Origin: Albugo candida
Lineage: Eukaryota; Oomycota; Peronosporomycetes; Albuginales; Albuginaceae
Assembly: GCA_905220665.1 (NCBI GenBank)
Contig: CAJNAR010000090.1
Location: 1-25,350 of the forward strand
Length of the DNA: 25,350 nt
Direction: 5' to 3'
Shown: in pieces, positions 9,432 through 19,423 of the stretch
How positions within the stretch are numbered: position 1 is the first letter of the stretch
Layout: each line of letters starts with the position of its first letter
The notes under the pieces: generated by a model
Told to the model about the DNA's origin: nothing
What the model saw: the letters and a program-made list of their open reading frames with translations, nothing else
The model's database searches: none
Position numbers and translations under genes: made by a program

Positions 9432-10841
9432 TTCTATATCGATCTTTGAAAAATCACCATTATCCGGCTCTTCCGCTTCCCGAAAATAATTTATCCAGTC
9501 TTGTTCATACTTTAATATTTGTTCTCTCGTCCCCTCATACTCGCAGGCTTATACTGGCATGACGAACGGCTTGTTCGAACATGTTTCGAACGCCAGCAGC
9601 GTGCTTTGATAATCTTGTTATCGCTTCACGAAATCCCTTTTTTCCTTTGCTGTATCCCCTCTATACATAGGGTGATTTGGATGCTGGGTGCATTTAGATA
9701 TCCGAGTATCTCCCGAGACGTATGTCATCTCGTAATCCTCCGTCATCCTTTGCAATCTCCTATCTGTGAGTTCCTCACTAAATGGTCCAGCTGGATCTAA
9801 TCGCCGGAATGCTCAGGTTGTTTTGGTTTGGGCTCCTCAGAGTCGGACGCTATTCTATCAACTTCTCATACGTCCTCTGGTTGGTACTCATGTCTTCAAC
9901 TGGTGAGTGTTCTTCTTTGCCAGACCTCGGCAACGACTATTACTTTAGCTAAACTCAACTTTGTACTGTCTTCGTCGTGATTTGTCTTCCACAAATCCTC
10001 CGTCAAGCAATCCAGACGACAAATATGTCGATAGCTTGATTGATTCGCGTTGTTTCGTAAAAGTACGTATATTTTTAAACTTGAAATCCTCTCCTTCCGA
10101 AAATCTAGAAAGAGACCTTGCACCGATATCTAGTAAGTTGTCGATCCAAAGTCCTGACCTGATACGTTATAGGCGTACCGGCTTTTAACTAGATACGTCA
10201 ACGGTACCTAACCCATCGGACCACGCATATCGCCGTGCTCGCTGCTTCAATCATTAGGTGGGATTCGCTAGAGGAAAAGATTCTATACGGAAGATTGCTG
10301 GTTCAGGTCGTAGGCTCAATTGCATGGCTGCATTTCTCTCAGTTGGCATAATGACTTTGGGGCTCATTGACTCGCAAGACATAAATGTCTTAATGCAGCG
10401 ATATCGTGCGCATATATTTCTGTATGTATGTTAGATTTGTTTTGACATTTTTGCGCTATAGAGAAGACGACCATCTAATCTATTTATACCGACATTTCTA
10501 GTTGCCATCTGCGATGTATTCATCGTTATTCATCTTGATTTGAATCAATGTATTGTACATAACGATTATTTATCTCTTTCCTATTTGCTTATTCTGCTCG
10601 ACTACCGTAGGCTTCCTCACGGTGAACTTATCACGTCTTTATTCACGAGGAGGAAGGTTAAGTGATAGAAGCATGCGGCTTTCATCTTTGCAACGCTAAA
10701 AGTATGATGAAAGTGTCTTGAATTTTCGCGAGCAGAATCTGTTATCCAATCCACTGATATTTGATACGGACTAAAGTTTGAAACTCGAACCAGGAAAAGA
10801 TAATATTTCAGACAATAAAGAGCTTTATTTCGGCCTATTTT
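9432..10841. other. Gene-free stretch
   Basis: About 1.4 kb without a convincing gene. Plus-strand frames of 75-93 codons occur at 9519-9800 and 9961-10188, but their translations show no recognisable domain or consistent composition. The 5' LTR of the Gypsy element could lie here; I could not confirm it because its partner LTR was not found. Confidence 0.5.
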
Positions 10842-11066
10842 TTATAGTTGAATCAGGACGTTCTTGGCTGGTGAGATCGTGTATAGACGGCCTCCACGAC
10901 GCGAATCGGGTGAAGGCTGAACATTTATTCGTAAGATTGTGTGCAATGCTTTAACGGCATCCTCATTGAATTATACTTTCATTGTACTCAGCAGCCGTCG
11001 TAATAATTCATCATCCATAGGGCGAATTTGCAGATCTGTTTGCGTTGATCTACCATTATGACGCAT
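10842..11066 (-). pseudogene. Unidentified coding-like fragment with an internal stop
   Basis: An ATG at 11066 (minus) opens a frame of 75 codons ending at TAA 10844-10842. It is interrupted once by TAA at 10973-10971. The parts on both sides have protein-like composition: DLQIRPMDDELLRRLLSTMK before the stop, then DAVKALHTILRINV and RRGGRLYTISPAKNVLI after it. I do not recognise the family. The segment could be the last exon of a decayed gene or a fragment carried here by rearrangement. No splice signals that would remove the stop were found. Confidence 0.3.
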
Positions 11067-11761
11067 TGTAACAAATTATAAGAAAGTGCCCTCCCGTATC
11101 GGCTAATTCAGGTGGTGAACGAGGAATCCGTATTCACTTTTATTATCATGACGTTTTGACCGATAGAATCAGAGTCGTTTCTCACGCAACTTGATGGTGA
11201 AAAGCAATATGTTTATAATCGAAATACACTGGGAAATCCACACTTTGTTTCAGCGTACCAGTCCTTGTGCGTCAGCCATTCTGGTACCTTAATGTTTGAT
11301 TAACGGGAGTAAAAGTCTGATTTGATGAGCAGCGATGTAGCTGAGCAATGAGGTTCGTTGACGCACCTGTTATCAGTAATTTTTTATATGATGAGAGACT
11401 TCACCACTACCATTTGTCGATTGCTCTGTTCGGACATCCTGGAATATTTGTTTACCTGCTGCATCGTGGGCTCTCTCTTGTATCTGTATTTGGTAAGTTC
11501 AACGAACCCGACAATGCGAATAAAAGCACTGAAATTCAGGTGCACAAACGTTTAATCTGTGTTCGAAGAATTGATTGAAAACAAATGCGCTTTACATGCT
11601 TCAATCCGCCAATTTCATTCATTTTGAACACTCTCTCTCTTAATGGTAGTAATATATTGGCATCGGTACAAAACTTATCGCTTTGTGCGGTTCTAATCGC
11701 AGATAACGAACTTGAGGGTGTCGGTAAATCAGTGCATTGTATTGTATTATATATTTGCTTC
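11067..11761. other. Intergenic region upstream of the ABC transporter
   Basis: No defensible gene. A plus-strand frame at 11348-11578 (76 codons, starting ATG) contains a hydrophobic stretch but has no recognisable family. A short plus-strand run at 11125-11187 has protein-like composition (GIRIHFYYHDVLTDRIRVV) and ends in TGA; it may be an exon relic. The promoter of the ABC transporter gene must lie in the right half. Confidence 0.4.
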
Positions 11762-13831
11762 ATGCATCACTCAGCTGTCCGGCGTCTCAATATCAATAAG
11801 AGGAATGTCTGCCAAAATTATAGGATTTGGCAAATAAGAACCAAAACGAATATTAGACCGGCTAATAACCCAAAATCAATCCGCTCTTTTGCATCAACTT
11901 CTGCTGTTGACGAGTCAAAACACGAAAAGGTACCTTGAATCCTATTGTCTCATCAGACTTACATCAATTGATAGTCCAAAGTTTACAAATATTTCGAGCT
12001 GAGACGATTACTCAAATTATACAAACCCGAGAAACGACAATTAATGGTATCGCTTACCACGTTGAGCGTTTACAATGTGCGTGCCATTTGGAATTGGAAA
12101 AGTAATGGATCTCGCTGCTGTGAATGACATCATGCAACTTCCGTACGTACTCGGAGGGCTGGGGTGTATTTTTGCAGCAGGTTCCATCGCAAATATACTT
12201 CGAGTACACACCAGCAACATGATTGGAGAACGCATTACGAATCGTCTGCGACAGGATACTTTCCAAAGTATTGTGAAGCAAGATCTGGGGTTTTTCGATG
12301 CTGCTAAAACAGGTGAATTGATCAATCGTCTTAGCGCCGATACCACTTTGGTTGGCACCCTTTTGAGTGATAATATGTCACAAGGATTTCGGAGCATGGG
12401 GCAAGCTGTAGGTAGTATTTCAATGCTTTTTGTCACATGTCCGAAACTCGGCCTAATCATGCTTATAACTGTCCCACCACTTGCACTTGCTGGTGTATCG
12501 TACGGGCGATTCGTCAAGTCTTTAACCTCGAATGTACAGAAGAAACTAAGTGATGCTACTGCGTCTGCTGAAGACTGCTTTACAAATGTTTCAGTTGTCA
12601 AATGGTTTGCTAAAGAACACCACGAGTCAGAATATGAATCAACTATGTGATTGCCGCTGATGCTATCTGTAAAGTCAAGTGCTGCGTTCTTTGGAGGAGT
12701 AGACTTATCCGTGAAAATGAGCACGTTGGCTGTGCTTGGGTATGGTGGTCATTTGGTTGCCAACGGGTTACTCACAACAGGGGAGCTCACCTCCTTTATG
12801 ATGTACACAATCTATGTCGGCTTTTCATTTGCTGGATTGTCGCAATTCTATTCGAACTTGACAAATGGAATTGGTGCTTCAACTCGATTATTCGAGCTTA
12901 AACATCGTCAACCAAATATAAGTGCCCTGACGGGTACAAATACGCTCCCCCATCCTCTTCATGGACGAATAAAATTCCAGGACGTTTGTTTTCGCTATCC
13001 CACTAGACCTGATTCACAAATATTGGTCAATTTGAATCTGGATGTCTGTTCCAATGAAAGTGTCGCACTCGTTGGTCCAAGCGGCTGTGGCAAAAGTACT
13101 ATAGTTGCACTGCTCGCACGTTTTTATGAACTTGACAGTGGTAAGAGATTTGTTCGACTTAATCATTCTCACGTATCTCAAGTATGTGTACAATCTAGAC
13201 AGATGCAGTGGCAAAATAACGCTGGATGGAATTGATATCGCAACTCTACCGATCGATGAGTTGCGAGGAATTATTGGCGCGGTACATGATACGTTTGCTC
13301 TCTCTTCAAATGCATTTCCCTCAACATCTTCTTATCCAGGTACCTCAAGAACCACCTTTATTCGCCTGCTCCATACGAGAAAACATCGCCTATGGCCACC
13401 AACAAATTCCCACTTTTGAGGATATCGTACAAGCTGCCAAACAAGCGAATGCTCATGAGTTCATTATGACTTTTCATCAAGGATACGATACTCTTGTAAG
13501 TGAACGTGGACAATCACTATCTGGAGGTCAAAAGCAGCGGTTAGCAATTGCCAGAGCGCTGATTAAGAATCCTAAAATCTTGATTCTTGATGAAGCTACA
13601 AGCGCATTAGATCAAGAAAGTGAAAGATATGTGCAAGAGACCCTTAATAAAGTGAAAAAGGGAAGAACAGTGATACTGATCGCACATCGCCATTCGACAA
13701 TACAATCGGCCGATCGCATTGCAGTTATATCAAATCACACAATTGCAGAGGAAGGCACGTATCAGGAACTAGCAGCTAACGCGCAGAGTTTATTTAGACA
13801 AATTGTGGCCATTGATCGAAACGCTATATAG
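11762..13831 (+). pseudogene. Mitochondrial-type half ABC transporter (ABCB8/ABCB10-like), two disabling changes
   Basis: Four exons: 11762-11929, about 11975-13140, 13199-13281, 13340-13831. Exon 1 encodes a basic, serine-rich leader (start MHHSAVRRLN, end SIRSFASTSA) like a mitochondrial presequence. Exon 2 holds the membrane domain (VPFGIGKVMDL; FFDAAKTGELINRLSADTT) and Walker A (GPSGCGKST, 13074-13100). The later exons hold the Q-loop (VPQEPPLF), signature LSGGQKQR (13517-13540), Walker B ([12 protein letters not shown]) and H-loop (LIAHRHST). Family members export substrates across the inner mitochondrial membrane as dimers. Two defects are seen: an extra T in the run 12069-12071, which shifts the frame before VPFGIGK, and an in-frame TGA at 12648-12650 after the second half of the membrane domain. 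All later phases agree across introns. Either this is a young pseudogene or the read contains errors. The first acceptor could alternatively be 11998. Confidence 0.85.
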
Positions 13832-16040
13832 CACACGTCATTGGCTAGTCAAGGATTGTACGCTAGTCCGCTGCAATAGAAGTATCACGTTCCAAAGCTG
13901 TATACATATGGCTCTGAATTGCATCAATCAGTACCTCAGCGTCCACTTGGAGTTTATTTTGAACTGCAGAGTCTGTCCCTTATTCTAACTTGTAGTGGTA
14001 CTACAAATGAGACAAATCGTACTCCGTCCTGCTAAAACTGTATTCAACCCTACACAGTGACGTGATCGAAAATTGCGATAGATCTAACCTTACAAGCTTT
14101 GGTAATTTTGTATCAATGATCTCAATTGATGGTGCACGAGTTCCTTGAGCTAGTTACTTAGATTTGCCAATTATGCTGAAAACAACGATGCCTGTCAAGT
14201 AGACTCATATGTATCTATGACAATCGACTGGTTTTTTTATACTATGTTATTCTTCTTACCAAGTCGGAACTAAATTCAAAAATATGAAGACAGGTGATGG
14301 GCAAAGCAGAATATACAATTATATAAGCTTCCTTGGAGCAATCGATCATGTTGGATTCGGAGCTTTTGACAAAGAAACGTTTTACCAACTTCATCTACAA
14401 TGCTTTCACTTCCATCCTTGGTGCGCTGAACGCACTCTAAAGGAATTGAGCTTACGAGCAACGAGACACAGCGCATTCCTATCGTGCTCGTTAATAGTTG
14501 AGACTTTATCGAAATAATGGCAAATAATTGACGTTGCAAACGGGGCTGCTATAGTAAAAGCTCTTCTCATGAAGATTGAAAGCTTTACTATTTCTACTTA
14601 TTTTGCAACATCTGGGGTTTGTTCTCATTTCGCCAACGCTTCAAGTATGAACGAGCACGAATAATCTTCTTGGATGACCCTGCGGGCAATCAGCTACTGC
14701 TCATCCCTTCTGATCGTGTTCGAGAAGATTTGTCTCGTGGCAGACAATTCTTCACCACGTTATCTGTGTGTTTGGTGTATCGACTTTAACAGCTCCAGTG
14801 CTTTCCTCCTATATGCAAACTTATAGCTCTTTCTGTGTCAATGTCGCGTTTGTCGCTTATTTCTCGAGCTGAAACTCTGCTCCATACCTCGCTGCAATGT
14901 ATCTTTGTCGTCGTCATAGATCCTCATGGCATACTACAGATCCGTTTGATGCTAATCATTTTGCAGGAGGCTGCTCCGTAGTAAATTGTCCACATCCTTA
15001 GACTTCAGCGCAAACCTTGTACCTTGGACCTTTGCGGCGGAGGACAATGCGTCGATCATCATGGGCTTTTTTCCCTTCAATTGAACCAATTACTTCGGAC
15101 GCTTTTTTTTCTTCGGTGCAGCAGGCGGAGCTAGGCTCCATCGACTCGCTTCATGTTGCAAAATGCGTCATCAAATTGCTGCGGGCTGTTCGAGAGCTTG
15201 ATTGTTCCATTTCTTTTGTATTGTGCGTTATACGAAACAAATGATACGTACACCACTTGTTAACCTGTGCGAGCCTCTCGGCAGAATATCCGGTGGCATG
15301 CGACTTCAACAAAAGATAGCCGTTGGGTCGGAGCTACTAGATCGAATAGGTCGAACATTGCGGCATCGAGTGAACAAAGGTGCGGGTGATGTATTCTTCG
15401 ACATCGGCTTTGCGATCCACCAATCGTGGCCCTTCTTGTTTCGCCGTTGTTCTGCTGTCGCATCATGTTACTTAATTTCATTGTGTTTAATAAAGTTGAC
15501 GAACGTGTCGAAATACAAAGGTGCATTTTTCCAACATACCTGATATAAACGTCTTTGAACACCGTGAATCTTATTGTTAGACTGGCATTTTCTAAGCTAT
15601 TTCACTATCCGACCCAAGGAAAAACGTTATTTATCATGTAGCCGCACTGATGTGATGTGGCATCAAGTTATATACTGCAAGGTATTTCTTACTTTTTGTA
15701 ACCACTTAACGATGAGTAATTTCGAACAATAGAACCTGCCACGCAAGTTCAATCTCTAACAGATAAGTCGGCTCGAAATTAGTCGATCTAGATTAAAACG
15801 ATTCTGGACTCATAACAGCATCCCAACTGCGCGGGTTACGTGGCACTTTGACTGTCCAATCATAATCGTGGACAATTTCCAGAAGTATTTGACTGGCTTA
15901 GGATTGAATGACGCCAACAAGAGCTTCGATTTTTTTCTAGTATTCGATAATCCATTAGTGGACCAGAATCATTTAGTATTTGGAAAACCTAAATATGGTC
16001 ATAATCAAATCTGTTGACAACTGGTGACGTCAGAAGCGAT
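13832..16040. other. Gene-poor spacer with coding relics
   Basis: About 2.2 kb between the ABC transporter and the kinase-like gene. A minus-strand frame at 14539-14276 and plus-strand frames at 14284-14517 and 15017-15543 have no recognisable domains. The best coding signal is a minus-strand stretch at about 15465-15256, listed separately. Nothing else stands out. Confidence 0.45.
15256..15465 (-). pseudogene. Unidentified minus-strand coding relic with tandem TAG stops
   Basis: One minus-strand frame reads GPRLVDRKADVEEYITRTFV, then HSMPQCSTYSI, then two adjacent TAG codons (15339-15334), then LRPNGYLLLKSHATGYSAER and LAQVNKW in the same frame. Composition on both sides of the stops is protein-like. 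A possible intron lies upstream on that strand (GTATGT near 15543, CGACAG near 15456). The product is not recognised. It may be a decayed host gene or a further transposon fragment. Confidence 0.3.
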
Positions 16041-17573
16041 ATGTCTCCAACAATACGAATGGGATTGAAATCGCAACTTGTCACCTTAGATGCAACCAAG
16101 CCTGTGGTGAACCCACCCGTCCCAGATGCCGTACACCCAAAACCTGAGGCTACAAAGCCTGTGGTGAACCCACCCGTTCCAGATGCCGTACACCCAAAAC
16201 CTGTTGCTACAAAGCCTGTTGTGAACCCACCGGTCCCCGACGCAGTACATCCGACACCTGACGTAAAACCCACCACCACCGATCCATCGAAACCCACAGC
16301 CCCAAAAGCGGATGCAGTAGCCACAAAATCACCGCCAGCTGTTGCATCCTCAAAAGCTGCTGTCCCCAATGCTATTCCTGGTGGGCCAGTCGCAGCATCA
16401 AAGCCTTCGCCAAGTTCTGTTCCTCCAACACCAGCATCCCCACAATCTCCTTTGCCAACGCTTCCCCATGAACACTCGAAACATTGGCCAAACGATGTCA
16501 CAATGCTCCAAACAGGTGTACTCGTATCGTTGCCAATCGTTTTTTGTGCGGCATTTTTGAAGATTGTTTGGAAGAGTTCGCGATCATCACCACGATACGC
16601 GCCAACGTCGACCCATGGTGCTGACAATGAATCGACTCCGCTTAATCAAGGTCAAAATGTATTGCTCAGTCAAAAAGGAGCGAATTCTTATGGCCAAGGA
16701 TGCTTCCAAAAGTTTGAAATCATATTCTTGGTCGGTATGGCCTTACTTGCTAGTGTGTTAACACTTCTCACCTATTTCTATGAGCACGAATTGCTGCACT
16801 CTACGCATTTCTGGTTGATGCAAATGCTTAAGTTCGCTGTGCTTATGGTGGTCGCATTATGTTGTGGGAGTGTATGTCGGCATTGTTGCGAGATTGATGT
16901 GCGAGGCTACACTGCGATGAGCAAGTCGAATCGTTTCAGAGTGGTTTATACTCAGAAATTTCATCTTTTTGCCACCTACTTGATTTTTCTTGCGGTCAAG
17001 GCAGAACATCGAACATTACTGGGTCTGGCATGGGGAGCATTCTTTTGTTTATTGACATTTGTGGTTCTTATCAAACCTATTCGTGAAAAGTCTACGTTCT
17101 TTATGCTGCAATTTAATTCACTGGATTGCCCTGAAGATCGACCAAATACTTTGCAACGAATCATTGCTTTTAATCTCGTCCCCGGGATGCTTACCCTTCT
17201 GTTTTTTGTGTGGCTTCTTGCTGAAAAAGCTTCATTGCTGTTTATCCTTGTGCTTATAACAGGTGTTGGTGTTGGACTGGCTGATACAATTGGCACGACG
17301 CTCGGAACGCATGCGTTCAAATCAAGGGAGTGTTTTTCGTGGCGCGTACATATGCACACTTTGGAAGGCAGTGCATACGTTTTCTTGGCAGCAATGATTT
17401 TCCCATTGCTTCAATATGCTTACTTTTCCAGTTTTCTCCAAGTATTGCTGGCTATGCTCATTTTGCCTCCAGTCATGACATTAGTCGAGGCTACATCAGT
17501 ACAAGCGTTCAAGACTCCAGCTCTAATCATCTGTGGTGGTGCGATCATTTACACCCTCAGCGTGTTTGCTTGA
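16041..17573 (+). CDS. Polytopic dolichol/phytol-kinase-like membrane protein, probable pseudoenzyme with proline-rich N-terminus
   Basis: A 510-residue, apparently intronless protein. I chose the first in-frame ATG (16041); the frame stays open to 16014 without an ATG. Residues about 18-150 are proline-, alanine- and valine-rich and include three 19-residue repeats (ATKPVVNPPVPDAVHPKPx). A membrane segment follows at about 154-177, then about seven more, as in the minus-strand paralogue at 20593-19424. The two share long stretches such as KPIREKSTFFMLQFNSL and PEDRPNTL. The family (dolichol/phytol kinases and related CTP-dependent enzymes) uses conserved charged residues; here they are changed relative to the paralogue: RKLQHF to QKFHLF (305-310), AWGD to AWGA (333), GIGDGLAE to GVGVGLAD (408-415), WGRHKY to LGTHAF (421-426). 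I infer loss of catalysis. It is intact and long, so probably still selected. Confidence 0.85.
   Translation: MSPTIRMGLKSQLVTLDATKPVVNPPVPDAVHPKPEATKPVVNPPVPDAVHPKPVATKPVVNPPVPDAVHPTPDVKPTTTDPSKPTAPKADAVATKSPPAVASSKAAVPNAIPGGPVAASKPSPSSVPPTPASPQSPLPTLPHEHSKHWPNDVTMLQTGVLVSLPIVFCAAFLKIVWKSSRSSPRYAPTSTHGADNESTPLNQGQNVLLSQKGANSYGQGCFQKFEIIFLVGMALLASVLTLLTYFYEHELLHSTHFWLMQMLKFAVLMVVALCCGSVCRHCCEIDVRGYTAMSKSNRFRVVYTQKFHLFATYLIFLAVKAEHRTLLGLAWGAFFCLLTFVVLIKPIREKSTFFMLQFNSLDCPEDRPNTLQRIIAFNLVPGMLTLLFFVWLLAEKASLLFILVLITGVGVGLADTIGTTLGTHAFKSRECFSWRVHMHTLEGSAYVFLAAMIFPLLQYAYFSSFLQVLLAMLILPPVMTLVEATSVQAFKTPALIICGGAIIYTLSVFA
16092..16262 (+). repeat. Three tandem 57-bp repeats coding for proline-rich 19-residue units
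   Basis: Copies start at 16092, 16149 and 16206. Copies 1 and 2 are nearly identical. Copy 3 differs mostly at third codon positions, and its end is altered (HPTPD instead of HPKPE/V). The period is a multiple of three and keeps the frame. The unit (core KPVVNPPVPDAVHP) is likely extended and unstructured. Confidence 0.95.
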
Positions 17574-18924
17574 GAATTTTTTTTGATACGAGTAGATGAA
17601 GCACAATAAAAATTGATCTGATTCCGATCGCAGCGATGTTTGTATTCCTGTTATATACTCGTGATTCCCGATATAAATACTAACATGTAATGGATCGAAC
17701 TGCGGGTTTGTTAATGATATATCGGATATTTTTGGTCAACTGCCACAATGTCAATGAGAGTGTTTGGGATGAATACTCACAAATAAGATCGCAGGGAACG
17801 GAGGAGGTGGCGATAGAATGGATTTTTGTATTTTGCAAGAACACTTGTGTGTGTGACACATATCGATCTGTACTTCTCCTGTCCATCTAGATGATCGACT
17901 TAGGTCCTGCACAATGAAGCCCAACTTTGAGGGACAGAGGGAGCGGTGATACCTTTTACGAAATACTATCGAGACGGGTCCTCTGGTCATGTACAACAAA
18001 CCTCATCAAAATCTACTTTATATTTATTTATTCACCATTCTATGTACCGCATCAGAAATGCAAGTATGTAAAGTCACCGACTGAGCGTTACAGAAACATA
18101 AAGACTTCAATCCATGCATTCCTCCCAATTGAACCTTCTTCCAAATCGTCTTTCCTACTGTGCAAATAAAGTGGTAGTTGATAGTCCCGTCTGATTGATC
18201 GGCGGCTATTGTGATTGTAGCCATACTCTCATGATCCTCATTAGCGCATCTGCAATCGTACAATTTGGTCGCAGATAGAGTCAATCGTACAATCGAGTGT
18301 GTGAGTTCTCGTAGTTTATATAATTACCAATGATCAATTCGGTGCCTGCTTTTCGGATCACACGATACTCACCGTATTTCGACACAGATTTAGACAATCG
18401 GATGACGTCTACTTTTGCTGAACCTTAATGCATGGGACAAATCCCTAGATTTCGGTGATTTTCACTCAGATAATTGTGCAGTATGATATCCAAAATGACC
18501 TTTATAAAAGTACAGCCTTGATCTAGCCGATGATGGCTGCGAAACATATGTATCGATTTGTATGGATTCTGACTCAGCACGGAAAGAAGAACACCAAGTA
18601 AATAAGTCTTGTCGATGAAGCGAGTTGGCGGTGTTAGGCTAGGTGAGAGGCTTTACAATCGATCCGATGCAAGGGCCAGTTGAATGTAAGCGTCTTGGTC
18701 TTGTCCATATACTCGACAGTGCTGTTGTCTTCATCCAGAGATGATGCCTATCAAGCTCATGCCTGCTTTAGACCATATCTGATAGAAGCAAATGGTATCT
18801 TTAGACCATAAGTTTAGGCTATTGCCATGCTGTTTATAAATTCGCGACCATTGATTATCTTACTTCTCGAAGCCGTAGCAAACTTGCTTGATAGCAGCTA
18901 AGGGAGAGCCACAATAGATTTAAA
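17574..18924. other. Intergenic spacer between the convergent paralogues (left part)
   Basis: AT-rich, with no recognisable gene. Short frames occur on both strands (for example 17690-17890 plus, 18284-18024 minus), but their translations lack domains and overlap one another. A possible poly(A) signal for the plus-strand gene, CACAATAAAAA, lies about 30 bp after its stop, near 17601-17611. A 22-codon plus-strand frame starting ATG at 18534 has a GTAAAT after it, but no convincing continuation. Confidence 0.45.
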
Positions 18925-19197
18925 TTAAAGGTTGCAGCGACGAGATCGAGATTGTTGTTCTTCAAAGATGTAAATGGAAAAGAGAGAAGCATGATTGTGC
19001 AACTGGACGTCATAGAAACTCAGAAAAAAGTTGGAAAGGCTGTCTGCGTTCCTATGACGCACACTCGAAAGAAGCAGTGAGGTGGACATAGCAGCATCAG
19101 GCATATAGTTTGGAGTGCCAATTGATTGACTGTCCAATGAGATCAAATTACGCTCTCGAGCTTCTGCAGGAAAAGCTCCATAATACTTGTTGGCGCT
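18925..19197 (-). other. Exon-like minus-strand frame, product unknown
   Basis: The minus-strand frame from about 19196 to the TAA at 18927-18925 encodes around 90 residues with clear protein-like composition: KYYGAFPAEARERNLI, SLDSQSIGTPNYMPDAAM, then LLLSSVRHRNADSLSN and FFLSFYDVQLHNHASLF. No ATG opens it; a TAA lies just upstream. A splice acceptor such as TTTTCCTGCAG (about 19176-19166) could begin an exon. No upstream exon was found before the 3' end of the kinase-like gene at 19424. It may be the last exon of a decayed gene. I do not recognise the family. Confidence 0.35.
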
Positions 19198-19423
19198 TTA
19201 TTTGCGGCTCAAATACTCAGTAGACATATAGTATAGACTTGAAAACATGCGTATCTCATTCTTTTGTATATATCACTTGCGTCGTCAACGTGCTTTCACC
19301 TTTAGGTCGTCCTTGAATCGTCCGAGGCAAGTGTGAATAAGATGTTGATTACACAAGCATCAAGGCAACACCAAACAAAAGATCTCATTGTTATTATTTT
19401 TTTTCATTGCTTACAGCAGGCTT

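Noticed and set aside
10230..10330. A tRNA-like stretch with GGTTCAGG
   Set aside because: No acceptor stem pairing and no proper T-loop or anticodon arm could be formed by eye.
12640..12680. A mini-intron removing the TGA at 12648 (GTGATT...TAAAG, about 28 nt)
   Set aside because: It is shorter than any other intron in the window and would leave the downstream ATPase domain out of frame.
12041..12724. A 227-codon minus-strand frame
   Set aside because: It is antisense to the ABC transporter membrane domain, whose sense translation matches the family closely.
15989..16627. A 212-codon minus-strand frame with Gly/Thr-rich repeats
   Set aside because: It is exactly antisense to the proline-rich repeats of the kinase-like paralogue; the repeats in it are the mirror of those codons, and it has no domain.
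18534..18650. A short plus-strand frame starting ATGGCTGCGAAACATATG followed by a GTAAAT
   Set aside because: Only 22 codons, and no downstream exon keeps a sensible frame.
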